From contig NZ_AQQU01000004.1 in NCBI RefSeq assembly GCF_002210105.1, forward strand, positions 1 through 64,000: 64,000 nt of DNA, read 5' to 3'. Positions within the stretch are counted from its first letter, which is position 1. Each line of letters opens with the position of its first letter. This DNA is from Oceanicola sp. 22II-s10i. Lineage in GTDB: Bacteria; Pseudomonadota; Alphaproteobacteria; Rhodobacterales; Rhodobacteraceae. Shown here in pieces: positions 1-8,471 of the stretch. A model generated the notes under the pieces. The model had not been told where the DNA came from, did not search any database, and saw only the letters and a list, made by a program, of their open reading frames with translations. Made by a program: the position numbers and the translations under genes.

Positions 1-1
1 C

Positions 2-97
2 TGCGCGGAGCCTCAGAAGCTGATCCGCCGCGGCGACGGTCGGATCGTGCGCTGCCGCCGCCATGACGAACTCGATCTGAAGGGGGCGCTGTCGTGA
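2..97 (+). CDS. C-terminal end of an oligopeptide/dipeptide ABC transporter ATPase (partial)
   Basis: Only the last 31 codons before a TGA stop are inside the window. The tail has a Cys near its start, then P-x-K/L, a glycine turn and a second Cys (RCRRH). This resembles the short Cys-containing C-terminal extension of the Opp/Dpp ATP-binding subunits, in which a C...P.L...G..v.C pattern follows the ABC domain. No Walker motifs are visible because the body of the gene lies upstream. The assignment rests on this short pattern alone. Confidence 0.45.
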   Translation, partial: CAEPQKLIRRGDGRIVRCRRHDELDLKGALS

Positions 98-185
98 CCG
101 CGCCCCGGCCCCCGATGAACCATCAAGACCCACGCATGACGCCGCCGCCCGTTCGGGGCGCGCGAAAAGAAAGGACCTGACACAG

Positions 186-2600
186 ATGGCAGTATTCGAC
201 GGCATCCGCGTTCTCGAAATCGGCAGCAGCACCGCGCTGAGCTATTGCGGCAAGATCTTCGCCGACTTCGGGGCCGAGGTCATCAAGGCCGAACCGCAGG
301 GCGGCGATCCCCTGCGGCAGATGCACCCGGTGATCGACATCGGCGGCGGGCGGCAGGAAAGCGCGTGGTTCGCATGGGCCAGCACCAACAAGCGCTCGGT
401 CACCGCCGACTGGCGGACCGCGGCGGATGCTGCGCACCTCGCCGCGCTGGCCGCGTCCTGCGACGTCGTGCTGGACGCCCGCAAGCCCGCCGACACCAGG
501 TCGGGACCGCTGGCGCATGACGCCCTGACCGCCGCGCATCCGGGTCTGGTCCTGACCGCCGTCACCGCCTTCGGGACCGGCGGGCCCTACGAGAACTACG
601 AGGCGTCCGAGGCCGTGATCCGCGCCCTCGGCGGGCTGGTCGAGGGCATGGGCGCGGTGGAGGGCCCGCCGATGGTGACCGAGGATGGCCAGACCGGCAT
701 CAAGTGCGGCCTCGCCGCCTTCATCCCGACCGCCGCCTCGCTGTTCGACCGCACCTCGGGCGGACGCAGCGTGGAGCTGAGCTGTCAGGATGCCGTGGCC
801 CATGCGGTCGAACTGGACATGAGCTATGCCTCTCGCGGGACCCCGCGCAAACGCTCGGGCGTGAACCTGTTCGGGCGGCATTACCCGGCGTCGATCTACA
901 AGACGGCCGACGGCTGGCTGGGGGTCTCGACCGTCACCCATGCCCAGTGGCGCGGCATGTGCGAGGCGTTCGGGCTGGGCGATATCGCGGAGGATCCGCT
1001 CTACAAGACCCACGACGTGCGGCTTCAGAACGCCGCGCAGCTGGACGCCACGCTCGAGCCGGTGATCGCGACCAAGACCTCCGAGGAATGGTTCTGGATC
1101 TGCAACAAGCTGAAGCTGCCGGTCGTCATCGTGCCACGCATGGACCAGCTCTTGCAGCAGAAGGTCCACCGTGAACGCGCCGCCTTCGTGCCCGTCCGGA
1201 TCGGTGATGCGAGTTTCGAAGGGCCGATCCTGCCCGCCCGCCTCGGCGGCGACATGGAGCCGGCGCACGGCGGCACCGCGCCGCTGGCCGGCGGCGACGA
1301 CGCGGCCTATGCCACCGCGCCCGAGGCGCGCCCGGCGGGGCAGCGCGCACCCAAGGGACGGATGCCGCTGGAAGGGATCCGCATCGTCGACCTGTCGATG
1401 GGCTGGGCCGGGCCGTTCTGCACCCGCCACCTCGCCGACCTCGGCGCCGAGGTCATCAAGGTCGAGGGCTGTTCCTATCCCGACTGGTGGCGCGGCACGA
1501 ACTACAACCGGGAGTTCTACGAGGAGCGGACCTACGAAAAGAACTACGCCTACCTGATGATGAACCGGAACAAGAAAGGCGTGACCATCGACCTGACCGT
1601 GCCGGAAGGGCGTCAGATGCTGCTCGACATCGTGGCCGAGGCGGACGGGTTCATCGAGAACTATTCCTCCGAGGTGCTGCCCAAGCTGGGCCTGACACAC
1701 GACGTGCTGCGGCAGGCGAACCCAAACCTCGTGATCGTGCCGATGGCGGCCTTCGGGCTGGACAACGAATGGTCCGCGACCCGCGCCTATGGCGGGACGC
1801 TGGAACAGGCGACGGGACTGCCGACGCTCATGGGCAACCCCGAGGACCCGCCGACGATGGGGGCCTATGCCTATGGCGATCCGGTCGGCGGCTACAACGC
1901 GGCGACCACGATGATCCTCGGCCTGCTGGCGCGGCAGAAGACGGGGCAGGGGCTGACCGCGAAGTTCAGCCAGATCGAGGGGATGCTGACGCTCTGTGCG
2001 GGCGGCATCACCGAACAGTCCGCGACCGGCAAGGTCAGCGAGCGGATCGGCAACCGCCACCGCAGCTTCGCCCCGCAGGGGGCCTATGCCTGCAAGGGCG
2101 AGAACAGCTGGCTTGTGCTGACCGTCCGCTCCGACGCCGAATGGCAGGCGCTGGCCGGGCTTATTGGGCTGGACGACCCGGCGCTCGCCACCGTCGAGGG
2201 ACGGCGCGCGCAGCATGACCGGATCGACGCGGCCATCAACGGCTGGCTGGCCGGGATGACCTCGGACGAGGAGATGGAAAAGCTCCAGTCGCTGGGCATC
2301 GCGGCGGGCGTGGCCCGCGCGACCCCGGACATGCTGACCGACCCCAACATGACCGCCCGCAACACATGGGTCACAGTCAACCGCGCCTTCGTGGGCGACA
2401 TGATCCTGCAGAACACGGCCTACCGCCTGAACGGTGCGCCGTGCCCGATCAACAACCCCTCGCCGACGCTGGGCGAGTTCAACGAGGACGTCTTCACCCG
2501 TGTCCTCGGCCTGACGCAGGAGGATCTGCAGGGGCTCGAGGCGCGGGGCATCATCGGCACGACCGCCGTGCCCAAGGGCGGCGCCAAGGCCGCTGCCTGA
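186..2600 (+). CDS. Double-length CaiB/BaiF (class III) CoA-transferase family protein
   Basis: The 804-residue protein contains two full CaiB/BaiF units, about residues 1-375 and 393-795, joined by a Gly/Ala-rich linker. Each unit starts with the family's N-terminal pattern (GIRVLEIGSS; GIRIVDLSMG) followed by ADFGAEVIKAE or ADLGAEVIKVE. Class III enzymes move CoA between carboxylic acids through an active-site Asp in a GQxVDxS segment. Here the matching positions read VELS (Glu about 197) and LTAK (Thr about 591), so neither half clearly keeps the Asp. The ATG follows an AAAGGA ribosome binding site. A crotonase-family gene starts 24 bases downstream, so the pair probably acts in one acyl-CoA pathway. 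The substrate cannot be read from the sequence. Confidence 0.85.
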   Translation: MAVFDGIRVLEIGSSTALSYCGKIFADFGAEVIKAEPQGGDPLRQMHPVIDIGGGRQESAWFAWASTNKRSVTADWRTAADAAHLAALAASCDVVLDARKPADTRSGPLAHDALTAAHPGLVLTAVTAFGTGGPYENYEASEAVIRALGGLVEGMGAVEGPPMVTEDGQTGIKCGLAAFIPTAASLFDRTSGGRSVELSCQDAVAHAVELDMSYASRGTPRKRSGVNLFGRHYPASIYKTADGWLGVSTVTHAQWRGMCEAFGLGDIAEDPLYKTHDVRLQNAAQLDATLEPVIATKTSEEWFWICNKLKLPVVIVPRMDQLLQQKVHRERAAFVPVRIGDASFEGPILPARLGGDMEPAHGGTAPLAGGDDAAYATAPEARPAGQRAPKGRMPLEGIRIVDLSMGWAGPFCTRHLADLGAEVIKVEGCSYPDWWRGTNYNREFYEERTYEKNYAYLMMNRNKKGVTIDLTVPEGRQMLLDIVAEADGFIENYSSEVLPKLGLTHDVLRQANPNLVIVPMAAFGLDNEWSATRAYGGTLEQATGLPTLMGNPEDPPTMGAYAYGDPVGGYNAATTMILGLLARQKTGQGLTAKFSQIEGMLTLCAGGITEQSATGKVSERIGNRHRSFAPQGAYACKGENSWLVLTVRSDAEWQALAGLIGLDDPALATVEGRRAQHDRIDAAINGWLAGMTSDEEMEKLQSLGIAAGVARATPDMLTDPNMTARNTWVTVNRAFVGDMILQNTAYRLNGAPCPINNPSPTLGEFNEDVFTRVLGLTQEDLQGLEARGIIGTTAVPKGGAKAAA

Positions 2601-2624
2601 CACAAGGATCAACGAGGAACCGAC

Positions 2625-3425
2625 ATGACCAAATACACCGACCCCGCCCTGTGGACCAAGGACGCGCCCGTCCTCTACGAGGTGCGCAACCGCATCGCCT
2701 ACATCACCCTGAACCGACCCGAGGTCCGCAACGCGATGGACGGCCCGATGGCCGACATGCTGAAAGAGGCGTGGATCCGGCTGGAAGCGGACGAGGACGC
2801 GCTCGTCGGCGTGCTCTGCGCCAACGGCGACCACTTCAGCGTCGGCAAGGACCTGAAGGAAAAGGACGACAGCGGCATCCCGCACCGGCTGCACCAAGCC
2901 TATCCGCCGAACGGGACCAAGCTGTTCAAGCCGCTGATCGCCGCCGTTCAGGGCTATTGCATGGGCGGGGCCTATGGCTTTGCGATGCGCGGGTCGGACA
3001 TCACCATCGCGGCCGATGACATGATCCTCGGCTTTCCCGAGGCGAAGGCCGGGATCGCCATCGCACCGATTGGCTATCTGCCGCTGATGCCGTTCAAGCT
3101 GTCGCTGGAATACATGCTGCTGTCGTGGAAGGGCGGCCGTTTCATCGACGCCAAGAAGGCCGCGCATTTCGGCATCGTGAACGAGGTCGTCCCGCGCGAG
3201 AAGCTGATGGAGGAAGCGACCCGCTGGGCCGAGATGCTGCTCGAAATCCCGCCGATGTACACCAAGGCGATCAAGGTGGGGCACTACCGCGACATGCAGC
3301 TGCGGTATTTGCAGAACGAATACGACTACGTCGACTACATCCACCCGCAGCAGATCAGCGAGGACCGGCAGGAGGCGCTGAACGCCTTCTTCGAAAAGCG
3401 GACCCCGCACTTCAAGAACCGCTGA
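2625..3425 (+). CDS. Enoyl-CoA hydratase/isomerase (crotonase) family protein
   Basis: At 266 residues it has normal crotonase length. The oxyanion-hole segment (HFSVGKDL), the GYCMGGAYGFAM helix and a Glu in FPEAKAGI, the usual position of the second catalytic acid, are all present. A GAGGAA ribosome binding site lies 6 bases before the ATG. It is the second gene of a likely two-gene operon with the CoA-transferase-family gene. The family covers hydratases, isomerases, dehalogenases and hydrolases, so only the superfamily is firm. Confidence 0.88.
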   Translation: MTKYTDPALWTKDAPVLYEVRNRIAYITLNRPEVRNAMDGPMADMLKEAWIRLEADEDALVGVLCANGDHFSVGKDLKEKDDSGIPHRLHQAYPPNGTKLFKPLIAAVQGYCMGGAYGFAMRGSDITIAADDMILGFPEAKAGIAIAPIGYLPLMPFKLSLEYMLLSWKGGRFIDAKKAAHFGIVNEVVPREKLMEEATRWAEMLLEIPPMYTKAIKVGHYRDMQLRYLQNEYDYVDYIHPQQISEDRQEALNAFFEKRTPHFKNR

Positions 3426-3437
3426 TCCAGAGAGATT

Positions 3438-3464
3438 CCGTGGCGGCCCCCCGTACCGCCACGG
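3438..3464. terminator. Hairpin between convergent genes
   Basis: A perfect 9-bp stem (CCGTGGCGG / CCGCCACGG) with a 9-base loop lies between the crotonase gene and the oppositely oriented acyl-CoA dehydrogenase gene. It lacks a T-run on either strand, so it may slow rather than fully stop transcription from both sides. Confidence 0.5.
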
Positions 3465-3513
3465 ATCGCCGCGCCCCGTGGTCCTCCCGACCGGGTGGCG
3501 CGGCGTTTTAGTG

Positions 3514-5313
3514 TCAGGCGTTGACCAGCCGTTCCGCGTCGGCCAGCGACACCGGCGCGTCCGACAGCAGCAGGTCGGTCGCCTCGTTCTCCCACTTGCT
3601 GGCCTCGATCCGGCCCGGCGCGGCCTCGCGCAGGCGATGCTCCAGCACGAACCGCGCCAGCAGCATCCGCCGCGCGTCACCGCCCGCCGCGCCCAGCGTC
3701 CGGCCCTCTTCGGCCATCAGCGTCGCCGTGGTGACGTGGTAGAGGTCCGCCGACGCCTCGCGGCAGAAGCGTTCGTTCTCGGGCGATGAGGCCACCTCCT
3801 CGGCGAAGGCCACGGCACGATCCAGCGCACCGCTCAGGCGGGTGCGGAACTGGCCGGGCAGGGCGGCGCGGCCGATCCGTTCGGACAGGTCGTCATGCAG
3901 CGCCTCGTGCGCCCGCGCCTTGCCGACGGCACGCTGCACCGCGTCCAGCGCGTTGATCGAGCTGGTTCCCTCCCAGAGCAGCCCGAGGTGCGCGTCGCGC
4001 ACCAGCCGCGCGTTCGGCCAGTCCTCGATATAGCCATTGCCGCCCCGCGCCTCGAGCGCCCCAGTCGCCACCGGCACGTTGTCCCGGCAGGCGCGGTACT
4101 TGCAGATCGGCGTCAGGATGCGCAGCAGCTTTTCGTTCTCGGGCGTCGGGTTGGACGACGCGGCGGCGGTGTAGAGCAGCGCGGACAGCGACTGTTCGGT
4201 CGGCACCATCAGCTTCATCAGCTGACGCCGCATCAGCGGATGGTCGATCACCCGGCGACCGAAGGCGTTGCGGTGGCGCGCGACCATCATCGCCTCGTTC
4301 AGGCAGCGGCGCATCATCCCGGCGGCCCGCGTCAGGTGCGAGATGCGCGAGGAGTTCACCATCACCAGCATCTGCTTGAGCCCCTTGTCGAGGTCGCCCA
4401 GCTGGTAGGCCACGGCACCCTCGAACGAGATCTCGCCCGAGGCCATGGACTTGCTGCCCAGCTTGTCCTTCAGCCGCAGGATGCGATAGCTGTTGCGGCT
4501 GCCGTCCTCCAGCACCTTGGGCATCAGGAACAGGCCCAGCCCCCGGCTGCCGTCCGCGCCGCCCTCGGGCCGCGCCAGCAGCACCGCCGCGTCCGCGTCG
4601 ACGTTGGAGCAGAACCATTTCTCGCCCCAAAGCCGCCACTGGTCGCCGTCCTTCACTGCCGTCAGGTCCGACCGGCCGATGTCCGACCCGCCCGCCTTCT
4701 CGGTCATGAACTGCGCGCATTTCATCAGCTCGCCCATGTCCTGCGACCACATCCGGTCGAGGTAGCGCGCCTTGATCTCGTCCGAGCCGTAGCGGTGGAC
4801 GAGGTCCGAGGACGAGTCGGTCAGGTTCACCGGGCACAGCAGCCCGAATTCCGCCTGGCTGAACAGGTAGTGAAAGGCGTATTTCGCGATCGGCGGCATC
4901 TTCTCGGGCCAGCCGAGGACGCCCGCGCGGTTGGTCATGGCGTGCATGCCGAACCGGCCGAAGGCGATCGCCTCCATCTCGCGGTAGGCGGGGTGGAATT
5001 CCAGCCATTCCTCGTTCCGGCCATAGCGGTCGCGGAAATGCAGCTCGGGCTCGTGACGTTCCGACGTGTCGGCCAGTTCGCCCAGCCGGTTGCCCGCCAG
5101 TTCGCCCAGTTCGGACAGGTGCGGGGTCAGGTGATCCAGCAGTGCCCGGTCCATGTAGAGCGGCAGCAGGCTGCGGAAGGCCGGATCGAGGTCGTAGAAG
5201 TTCTCGCCCCGGCAATCCGGCGCGATGTCCTGCGAGCGTTCGGCAAAGGCGGCGCGGGTCACGCGCGCGGCGGGGGTGGCGAAGCCTGCGCCTTTGGGGT
5301 CCAGATCGTTCAT
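3514..5313 (-). CDS. AidB-like acyl-CoA dehydrogenase family protein
   Basis: A long (599-residue) flavoprotein of the acyl-CoA dehydrogenase superfamily. Typical ACADs have about 380 residues; the extra N-terminal part (about 1-150) and C-terminal helical extension resemble the AidB branch. Visible motifs are FMTEKAGGSDIGRS (flavin-binding segment), LKDKLGSKSMASGE, RRCLNEAMMVARHRNAFG and EARGGNGYIEDWPNARLVRDA. The start chosen is the ATG six bases after a GGAGGA site; an in-frame start 11 codons upstream lacks a comparable site. It is divergent from the LysR gene. AidB proteins are linked to alkylation damage, but relatives here probably oxidise a bulky acyl-CoA. Confidence 0.85.
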   Translation of the reverse strand: MNDLDPKGAGFATPAARVTRAAFAERSQDIAPDCRGENFYDLDPAFRSLLPLYMDRALLDHLTPHLSELGELAGNRLGELADTSERHEPELHFRDRYGRNEEWLEFHPAYREMEAIAFGRFGMHAMTNRAGVLGWPEKMPPIAKYAFHYLFSQAEFGLLCPVNLTDSSSDLVHRYGSDEIKARYLDRMWSQDMGELMKCAQFMTEKAGGSDIGRSDLTAVKDGDQWRLWGEKWFCSNVDADAAVLLARPEGGADGSRGLGLFLMPKVLEDGSRNSYRILRLKDKLGSKSMASGEISFEGAVAYQLGDLDKGLKQMLVMVNSSRISHLTRAAGMMRRCLNEAMMVARHRNAFGRRVIDHPLMRRQLMKLMVPTEQSLSALLYTAAASSNPTPENEKLLRILTPICKYRACRDNVPVATGALEARGGNGYIEDWPNARLVRDAHLGLLWEGTSSINALDAVQRAVGKARAHEALHDDLSERIGRAALPGQFRTRLSGALDRAVAFAEEVASSPENERFCREASADLYHVTTATLMAEEGRTLGAAGGDARRMLLARFVLEHRLREAAPGRIEASKWENEATDLLLSDAPVSLADAERLVNA

Positions 5314-5412
5314 GTGTCCTCCTCCGGGCGGGGCGGCCCGACTCATCGTGGGTGTCGCGCGCAGGATCGCCGATAGCCTGACGCAATCGCAAACGACTTG
5401 TTTGCCGGGGCT

Positions 5413-5429
5413 ATTGAGTCATACTCAAT
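5413..5429. promoter_or_regulatory. Palindromic LysR operator candidate
   Basis: A perfect inverted repeat, ATTGAGT-CAT-ACTCAAT, ends 2 bases before the LysR start codon. It contains the T-N11-A pattern of LysR-type binding sites and sits in the 118-bp divergent gap to the acyl-CoA dehydrogenase gene. Autoregulation and control of the divergent gene by the adjacent LysR protein is the natural inference. Confidence 0.6.
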
Positions 5430-5431
5430 GT

Positions 5432-6301
5432 ATGTCCGGTCGCCGCCTTCCCCCGCTGCACGCCCTCCGCGCCTTCGAGGCGGCGGCGCGCCATGGCTCC
5501 ATGACGCAGGCCTCGCACGAGCTGTCTGTGACGCCCGGCGCGGTCAGCCGCCATGTGCGGGGTCTGGAACTGGCGATGGACACGCAGCTGTTCATCCGCT
5601 CGGCGACCGGCCTGTCACTGACCGGGGCCGGGGCGGCGCTGGCGGATGAGCTGAGTATTTCCTTCGACCGTATCGCCGAGGCGGCCAAGGGCGTGAAGCT
5701 GCGCCAGCCCCGGCGTCTGACGCTGGGGGTCTACGGGTTCTTCGCCTCGGGCTTCCTGTTGCCGCGCTGGACGCGGCTGCGGCAGGACCTGCCCGGCCTG
5801 ATGCTCGACCTGCACACCAGCACGAGCCCGCTGGACCTGATCCCGTCCCGCTTCGACGCGGTGATCGCTGTCTCCGACGGGGCCGAGCGGAGCGGGCTGG
5901 TCACGCATCGCCTGATGCCGATCCGCACGATGCCTGTCTGTTCCCCCGCGCTGCTGGCGGACGGGCCGGTCGACCTGGCCACCGCGCACCTGTTGCATTC
6001 CCGCGCCCGGCCCGACGACTGGCGGCGCTGGCTGGACCATGCAGGTTTCCGGGCGGTGACCGCCGACCGGGGCAGCAGCTTCGAAGGCGGGGTGCTGGCG
6101 ATCGAGGCGGCCAAGCGGCAGCATGGCATCGCCATCGGGATCGAGGCGCTGGTGCAGAGCGAGTTCGAGGCGGGCACGCTGGTCGCACCCTTCGACAAGC
6201 TGCGCCCGACGCGCGGGTCTTTCGCGCTGATGGTTCAGCCGCAGATGGCGGATGACGCCGACATGCGGGCCTTTACCGGCTGGTTGCTGGATCAGGTCTG
6301 A
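5432..6301 (+). CDS. LysR-family transcriptional regulator (GcvA-like)
   Basis: 289 residues with an N-terminal winged helix-turn-helix (LHALRAFEAAARHGSMTQASHELSVTPGAVSRHVRGLE, split over residues 9-45) and a C-terminal effector domain. The PPLHALRAFEAAARHGS opening is typical of the GcvA branch. The ATG at this position was chosen because the helix-turn-helix then begins at the usual distance from the N terminus; the open frame continues far upstream through the operator. It is divergent from the AidB-like dehydrogenase, which is the likely target. Confidence 0.88.
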   Translation: MSGRRLPPLHALRAFEAAARHGSMTQASHELSVTPGAVSRHVRGLELAMDTQLFIRSATGLSLTGAGAALADELSISFDRIAEAAKGVKLRQPRRLTLGVYGFFASGFLLPRWTRLRQDLPGLMLDLHTSTSPLDLIPSRFDAVIAVSDGAERSGLVTHRLMPIRTMPVCSPALLADGPVDLATAHLLHSRARPDDWRRWLDHAGFRAVTADRGSSFEGGVLAIEAAKRQHGIAIGIEALVQSEFEAGTLVAPFDKLRPTRGSFALMVQPQMADDADMRAFTGWLLDQV

Positions 6302-6314
6302 TCCGGCGGGTACT

Positions 6315-6347
6315 AAAAACCCCGCGGCCCGTTTCCGGGTCGCGAGG
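6315..6347 (-). terminator. Rho-independent terminator of the tct operon
   Basis: Read on the minus strand, a GC-rich stem with a GAAA loop (CGACCCG-GAAA-CGGGCCG core, one mismatch inside the longer stem) is followed by GGGGTTTTT. It lies 30 bases beyond the tctA stop, between tctA and the convergent LysR gene. Confidence 0.7.
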
Positions 6348-6376
6348 CGCGCGCGGGTTCGCGTGAGTGATGGGTG

Positions 6377-7915
6377 TCAGTCGGCGGTCGAGCCGGGCTG
6401 GTCGCGTTTCTCGTGCATCGACGCCTTGACCTTGCGGCCCACGACCAGCGGCAGGATGAAGCCGATGATCGCGATGGCCCAGAGCGTCAGCGCCAGCGGG
6501 CTGTCGAACAGGGTCAGCCAGTTGCCGTTGTCGATGGTGATCGCGCGGCGCAGGTTGTTCTCCATCGAATTGCCCAGAAGCGTTCCGAGGATGATCGGCA
6601 CCAGCGGCACGTCGAACTTGCGCAGCAGCCAGCCCATCACGCCGAAGCCGATCATCACCAGCAGGTCGAAGGACGACCCCGAGATGCCGTAGATCCCGAC
6701 GAAGCTGACCATCGCCACGATGGGCATCAACACGCGCGACGGGATCATCAGAACGCGGGTGAAGATGCCGACCATCGGGATGTTCATCGCCAGCAGCATG
6801 AAGTTCGCGATGAACAGTGCCGCGATCAGGCCCCAGACCACGTCCGGGTTCTGCGTGAACAGCAGCGGACCGGGCGTGATATTCAGCGCCAGCAGCACCG
6901 CCAGCAGGACGGCGGTCGTGCCAGACCCCGGCACGCCGAGCGCCAGCATCGGCACCAGCGCGCCACCGGCGGCGGCGTTGTTGCCCGCCTCGGGGGCCGC
7001 GACGCCGCGCGGATCGCCCTTGCCGAAGGTGCCTTCCTTGTCGACCAGCCGCTTTTCCATCGAATAGGAGATGAACGAGCCGAGCGAGGCGCCCGCGCCG
7101 GGGAGGACACCCGCGAGGAAGCCGAGAACCGAGGTCCGCAGCATCGTCGGGGTGCACTGTTTCACCATCGACATCGGCGGATAGAGACGGCCGATCTCCA
7201 TCTTCTTGCCGTCCGCCTCTGCCCCGCCGTGACGGGTTTCGAGGAAGATGAAGACCTCGGACAGCGCGAACAGGCCGACGATGGCGACGAGGAAGTCGAG
7301 CCCGTCGTAGAGGTGCACCTCGCCGAAGGTGAAGCGTGGCACGCCGGTCTGGGTGTCGACGCCGATGGTCGCAAGCCCGAGGCCGAGCGCGGCGGCAAAG
7401 GCCGATTTCGCCTGGTTGGTGGAGGACACGCCGCCCAGCGTCATGAACGCCAGCGCGAAGAGGGCGAAGTATTCCGCCGGTCCGAATAGCAGGGCGATCT
7501 TGACCAGCTGCGGGGCCAGCAGGATCAGGCCCCAGGTCGCGAAGAAGGCGCCGACGAAGGACGCGATGCCCGACAGCGACAGCGCCTCGCCCGCCAGGCC
7601 CTTGCGGGCCATCGGGTAGCCGTCGAGACAGGTCATCATCGCCGGTTCGTCGCCGGGGATGTTCAGCAGGATCGAACTGATCCGCCCGCCGTACATCGCC
7701 CCGTAATAGACCGAGGTCAGCAGGATCAGCGAGGGCGTCGCGCCGAGGCCGAGGGTGAAGGCCAGCGGGATCAGGATCGCCACGCCGTTCGACGGCCCGA
7801 GGCCGGGCAGGGCGCCCATGATCGTGCCGAGAAAGCAGCCGAGGAGTGCGAGCCCGAGGTTCTGCCAGGTGAGGGCGATGGCGAAGCCGTCGCCGAGGGA
7901 TGCAAGTGTTTCCAT
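6377..7915 (-). CDS. tctA: Tripartite tricarboxylate transporter, large permease TctA
   Basis: 512 residues, the usual TctA length, with many hydrophobic segments and the two glycine/proline-rich family signatures: GCFLGTIMGALPGLGPSNG near residue 33 and GFLAGVLPGAGASLGSF near residue 265. TctA is the 12-segment inner-membrane subunit that uses the ion gradient to import the carboxylate delivered by the periplasmic TctC. It is the last gene of tctCBA, 10 bases after tctB. The substrate of this copy is unknown; citrate and other di- or tricarboxylates are known for the family. Confidence 0.93.
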   Translation of the reverse strand: METLASLGDGFAIALTWQNLGLALLGCFLGTIMGALPGLGPSNGVAILIPLAFTLGLGATPSLILLTSVYYGAMYGGRISSILLNIPGDEPAMMTCLDGYPMARKGLAGEALSLSGIASFVGAFFATWGLILLAPQLVKIALLFGPAEYFALFALAFMTLGGVSSTNQAKSAFAAALGLGLATIGVDTQTGVPRFTFGEVHLYDGLDFLVAIVGLFALSEVFIFLETRHGGAEADGKKMEIGRLYPPMSMVKQCTPTMLRTSVLGFLAGVLPGAGASLGSFISYSMEKRLVDKEGTFGKGDPRGVAAPEAGNNAAAGGALVPMLALGVPGSGTTAVLLAVLLALNITPGPLLFTQNPDVVWGLIAALFIANFMLLAMNIPMVGIFTRVLMIPSRVLMPIVAMVSFVGIYGISGSSFDLLVMIGFGVMGWLLRKFDVPLVPIILGTLLGNSMENNLRRAITIDNGNWLTLFDSPLALTLWAIAIIGFILPLVVGRKVKASMHEKRDQPGSTAD

Positions 7916-7925
7916 CTGTCTGTCC

Positions 7926-8357
7926 TCAGAAGCCCCAGGGCCCGCGGGCCAGCGACAGGCCGAGGACGAGGTGGAAGATCACGTAGATGCCGACCGAGGT
8001 GCCGATGCCGGTGGCCACCGCTTCCAGCGGCCGCGATCCGAGGCGCCAGGCGAGGTAGCCGGCGGCGAACGCGGTGGCGATGACGAAGCCCGCTTCGGGC
8101 AGGAATTCGGCGTAGAGGATCATGACGACGACAGCCGCGCCGATCTCGACCAGCCGCGCCAGCGGCGGCCATGCCGGTTCCGGATCGGGCCGCAGCGCGA
8201 TGACCGCTGACGAGATGCCGAGAATGACGGCGATGATGATTGGGAAGGCCTTGGGCCCGACCGCATCGGAGAGGAAGCTTTCCTCGATCGTCAGCGCCGA
8301 AAGCGCGAATCCGATGGCCAGAAGGACGCCGAACAGGCCGAAGATGCGGTCGCTCAT
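7926..8357 (-). CDS. tctB: Tripartite tricarboxylate transporter, small permease TctB
   Basis: A 143-residue hydrophobic protein with about four membrane segments, typical of the poorly conserved TctB subunit. The start is the ATG just after a GAGGAGG site (MSDRIFGLF); a longer frame would add 17 unlikely residues. It lies between tctC and tctA on the same strand. TctB forms the membrane complex with TctA. Confidence 0.88.
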   Translation of the reverse strand: MSDRIFGLFGVLLAIGFALSALTIEESFLSDAVGPKAFPIIIAVILGISSAVIALRPDPEPAWPPLARLVEIGAAVVVMILYAEFLPEAGFVIATAFAAGYLAWRLGSRPLEAVATGIGTSVGIYVIFHLVLGLSLARGPWGF

Positions 8358-8390
8358 GGCGGAACCTCCTCGGTCAGGGTTGGAGTAGGT

Positions 8391-8422
8391 GGACCGCCGC
8401 CTCCCCAACAGGGCGGCGGTCC
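8391..8422. promoter_or_regulatory. Strong stem-loop between tctC and tctB
   Basis: A perfect 11-bp stem (GGACCGCCGCC / GGCGGCGGTCC) with a 10-base loop follows the binding-protein gene and precedes the permease genes. There is no T-run. In operons where a binding protein precedes its permeases, such structures often protect the upstream mRNA from 3' decay and give more binding protein than permease; I infer that role here. Confidence 0.6.
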
Positions 8423-8471
8423 GGGCTGCGCCTTGCCGTGAGGTGGCCGGCGCAGGGAGGAGCTCAGGACA

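Noticed and set aside
99-162. Inverted repeat CGCGCCCC / GGGGCGCG after the first partial gene
   Set aside because: Eight-base arms are 48 bases apart with no T-run; too weak to call a terminator.
123-3680. Open frame of 1185 codons on the minus strand
   Set aside because: It lies antisense to the CoA-transferase-family and crotonase genes, which have family motifs and ribosome sites. Long antisense frames arise from GC-biased third codon positions; its translation is Arg/Gly/Pro/His-rich and has no motif.
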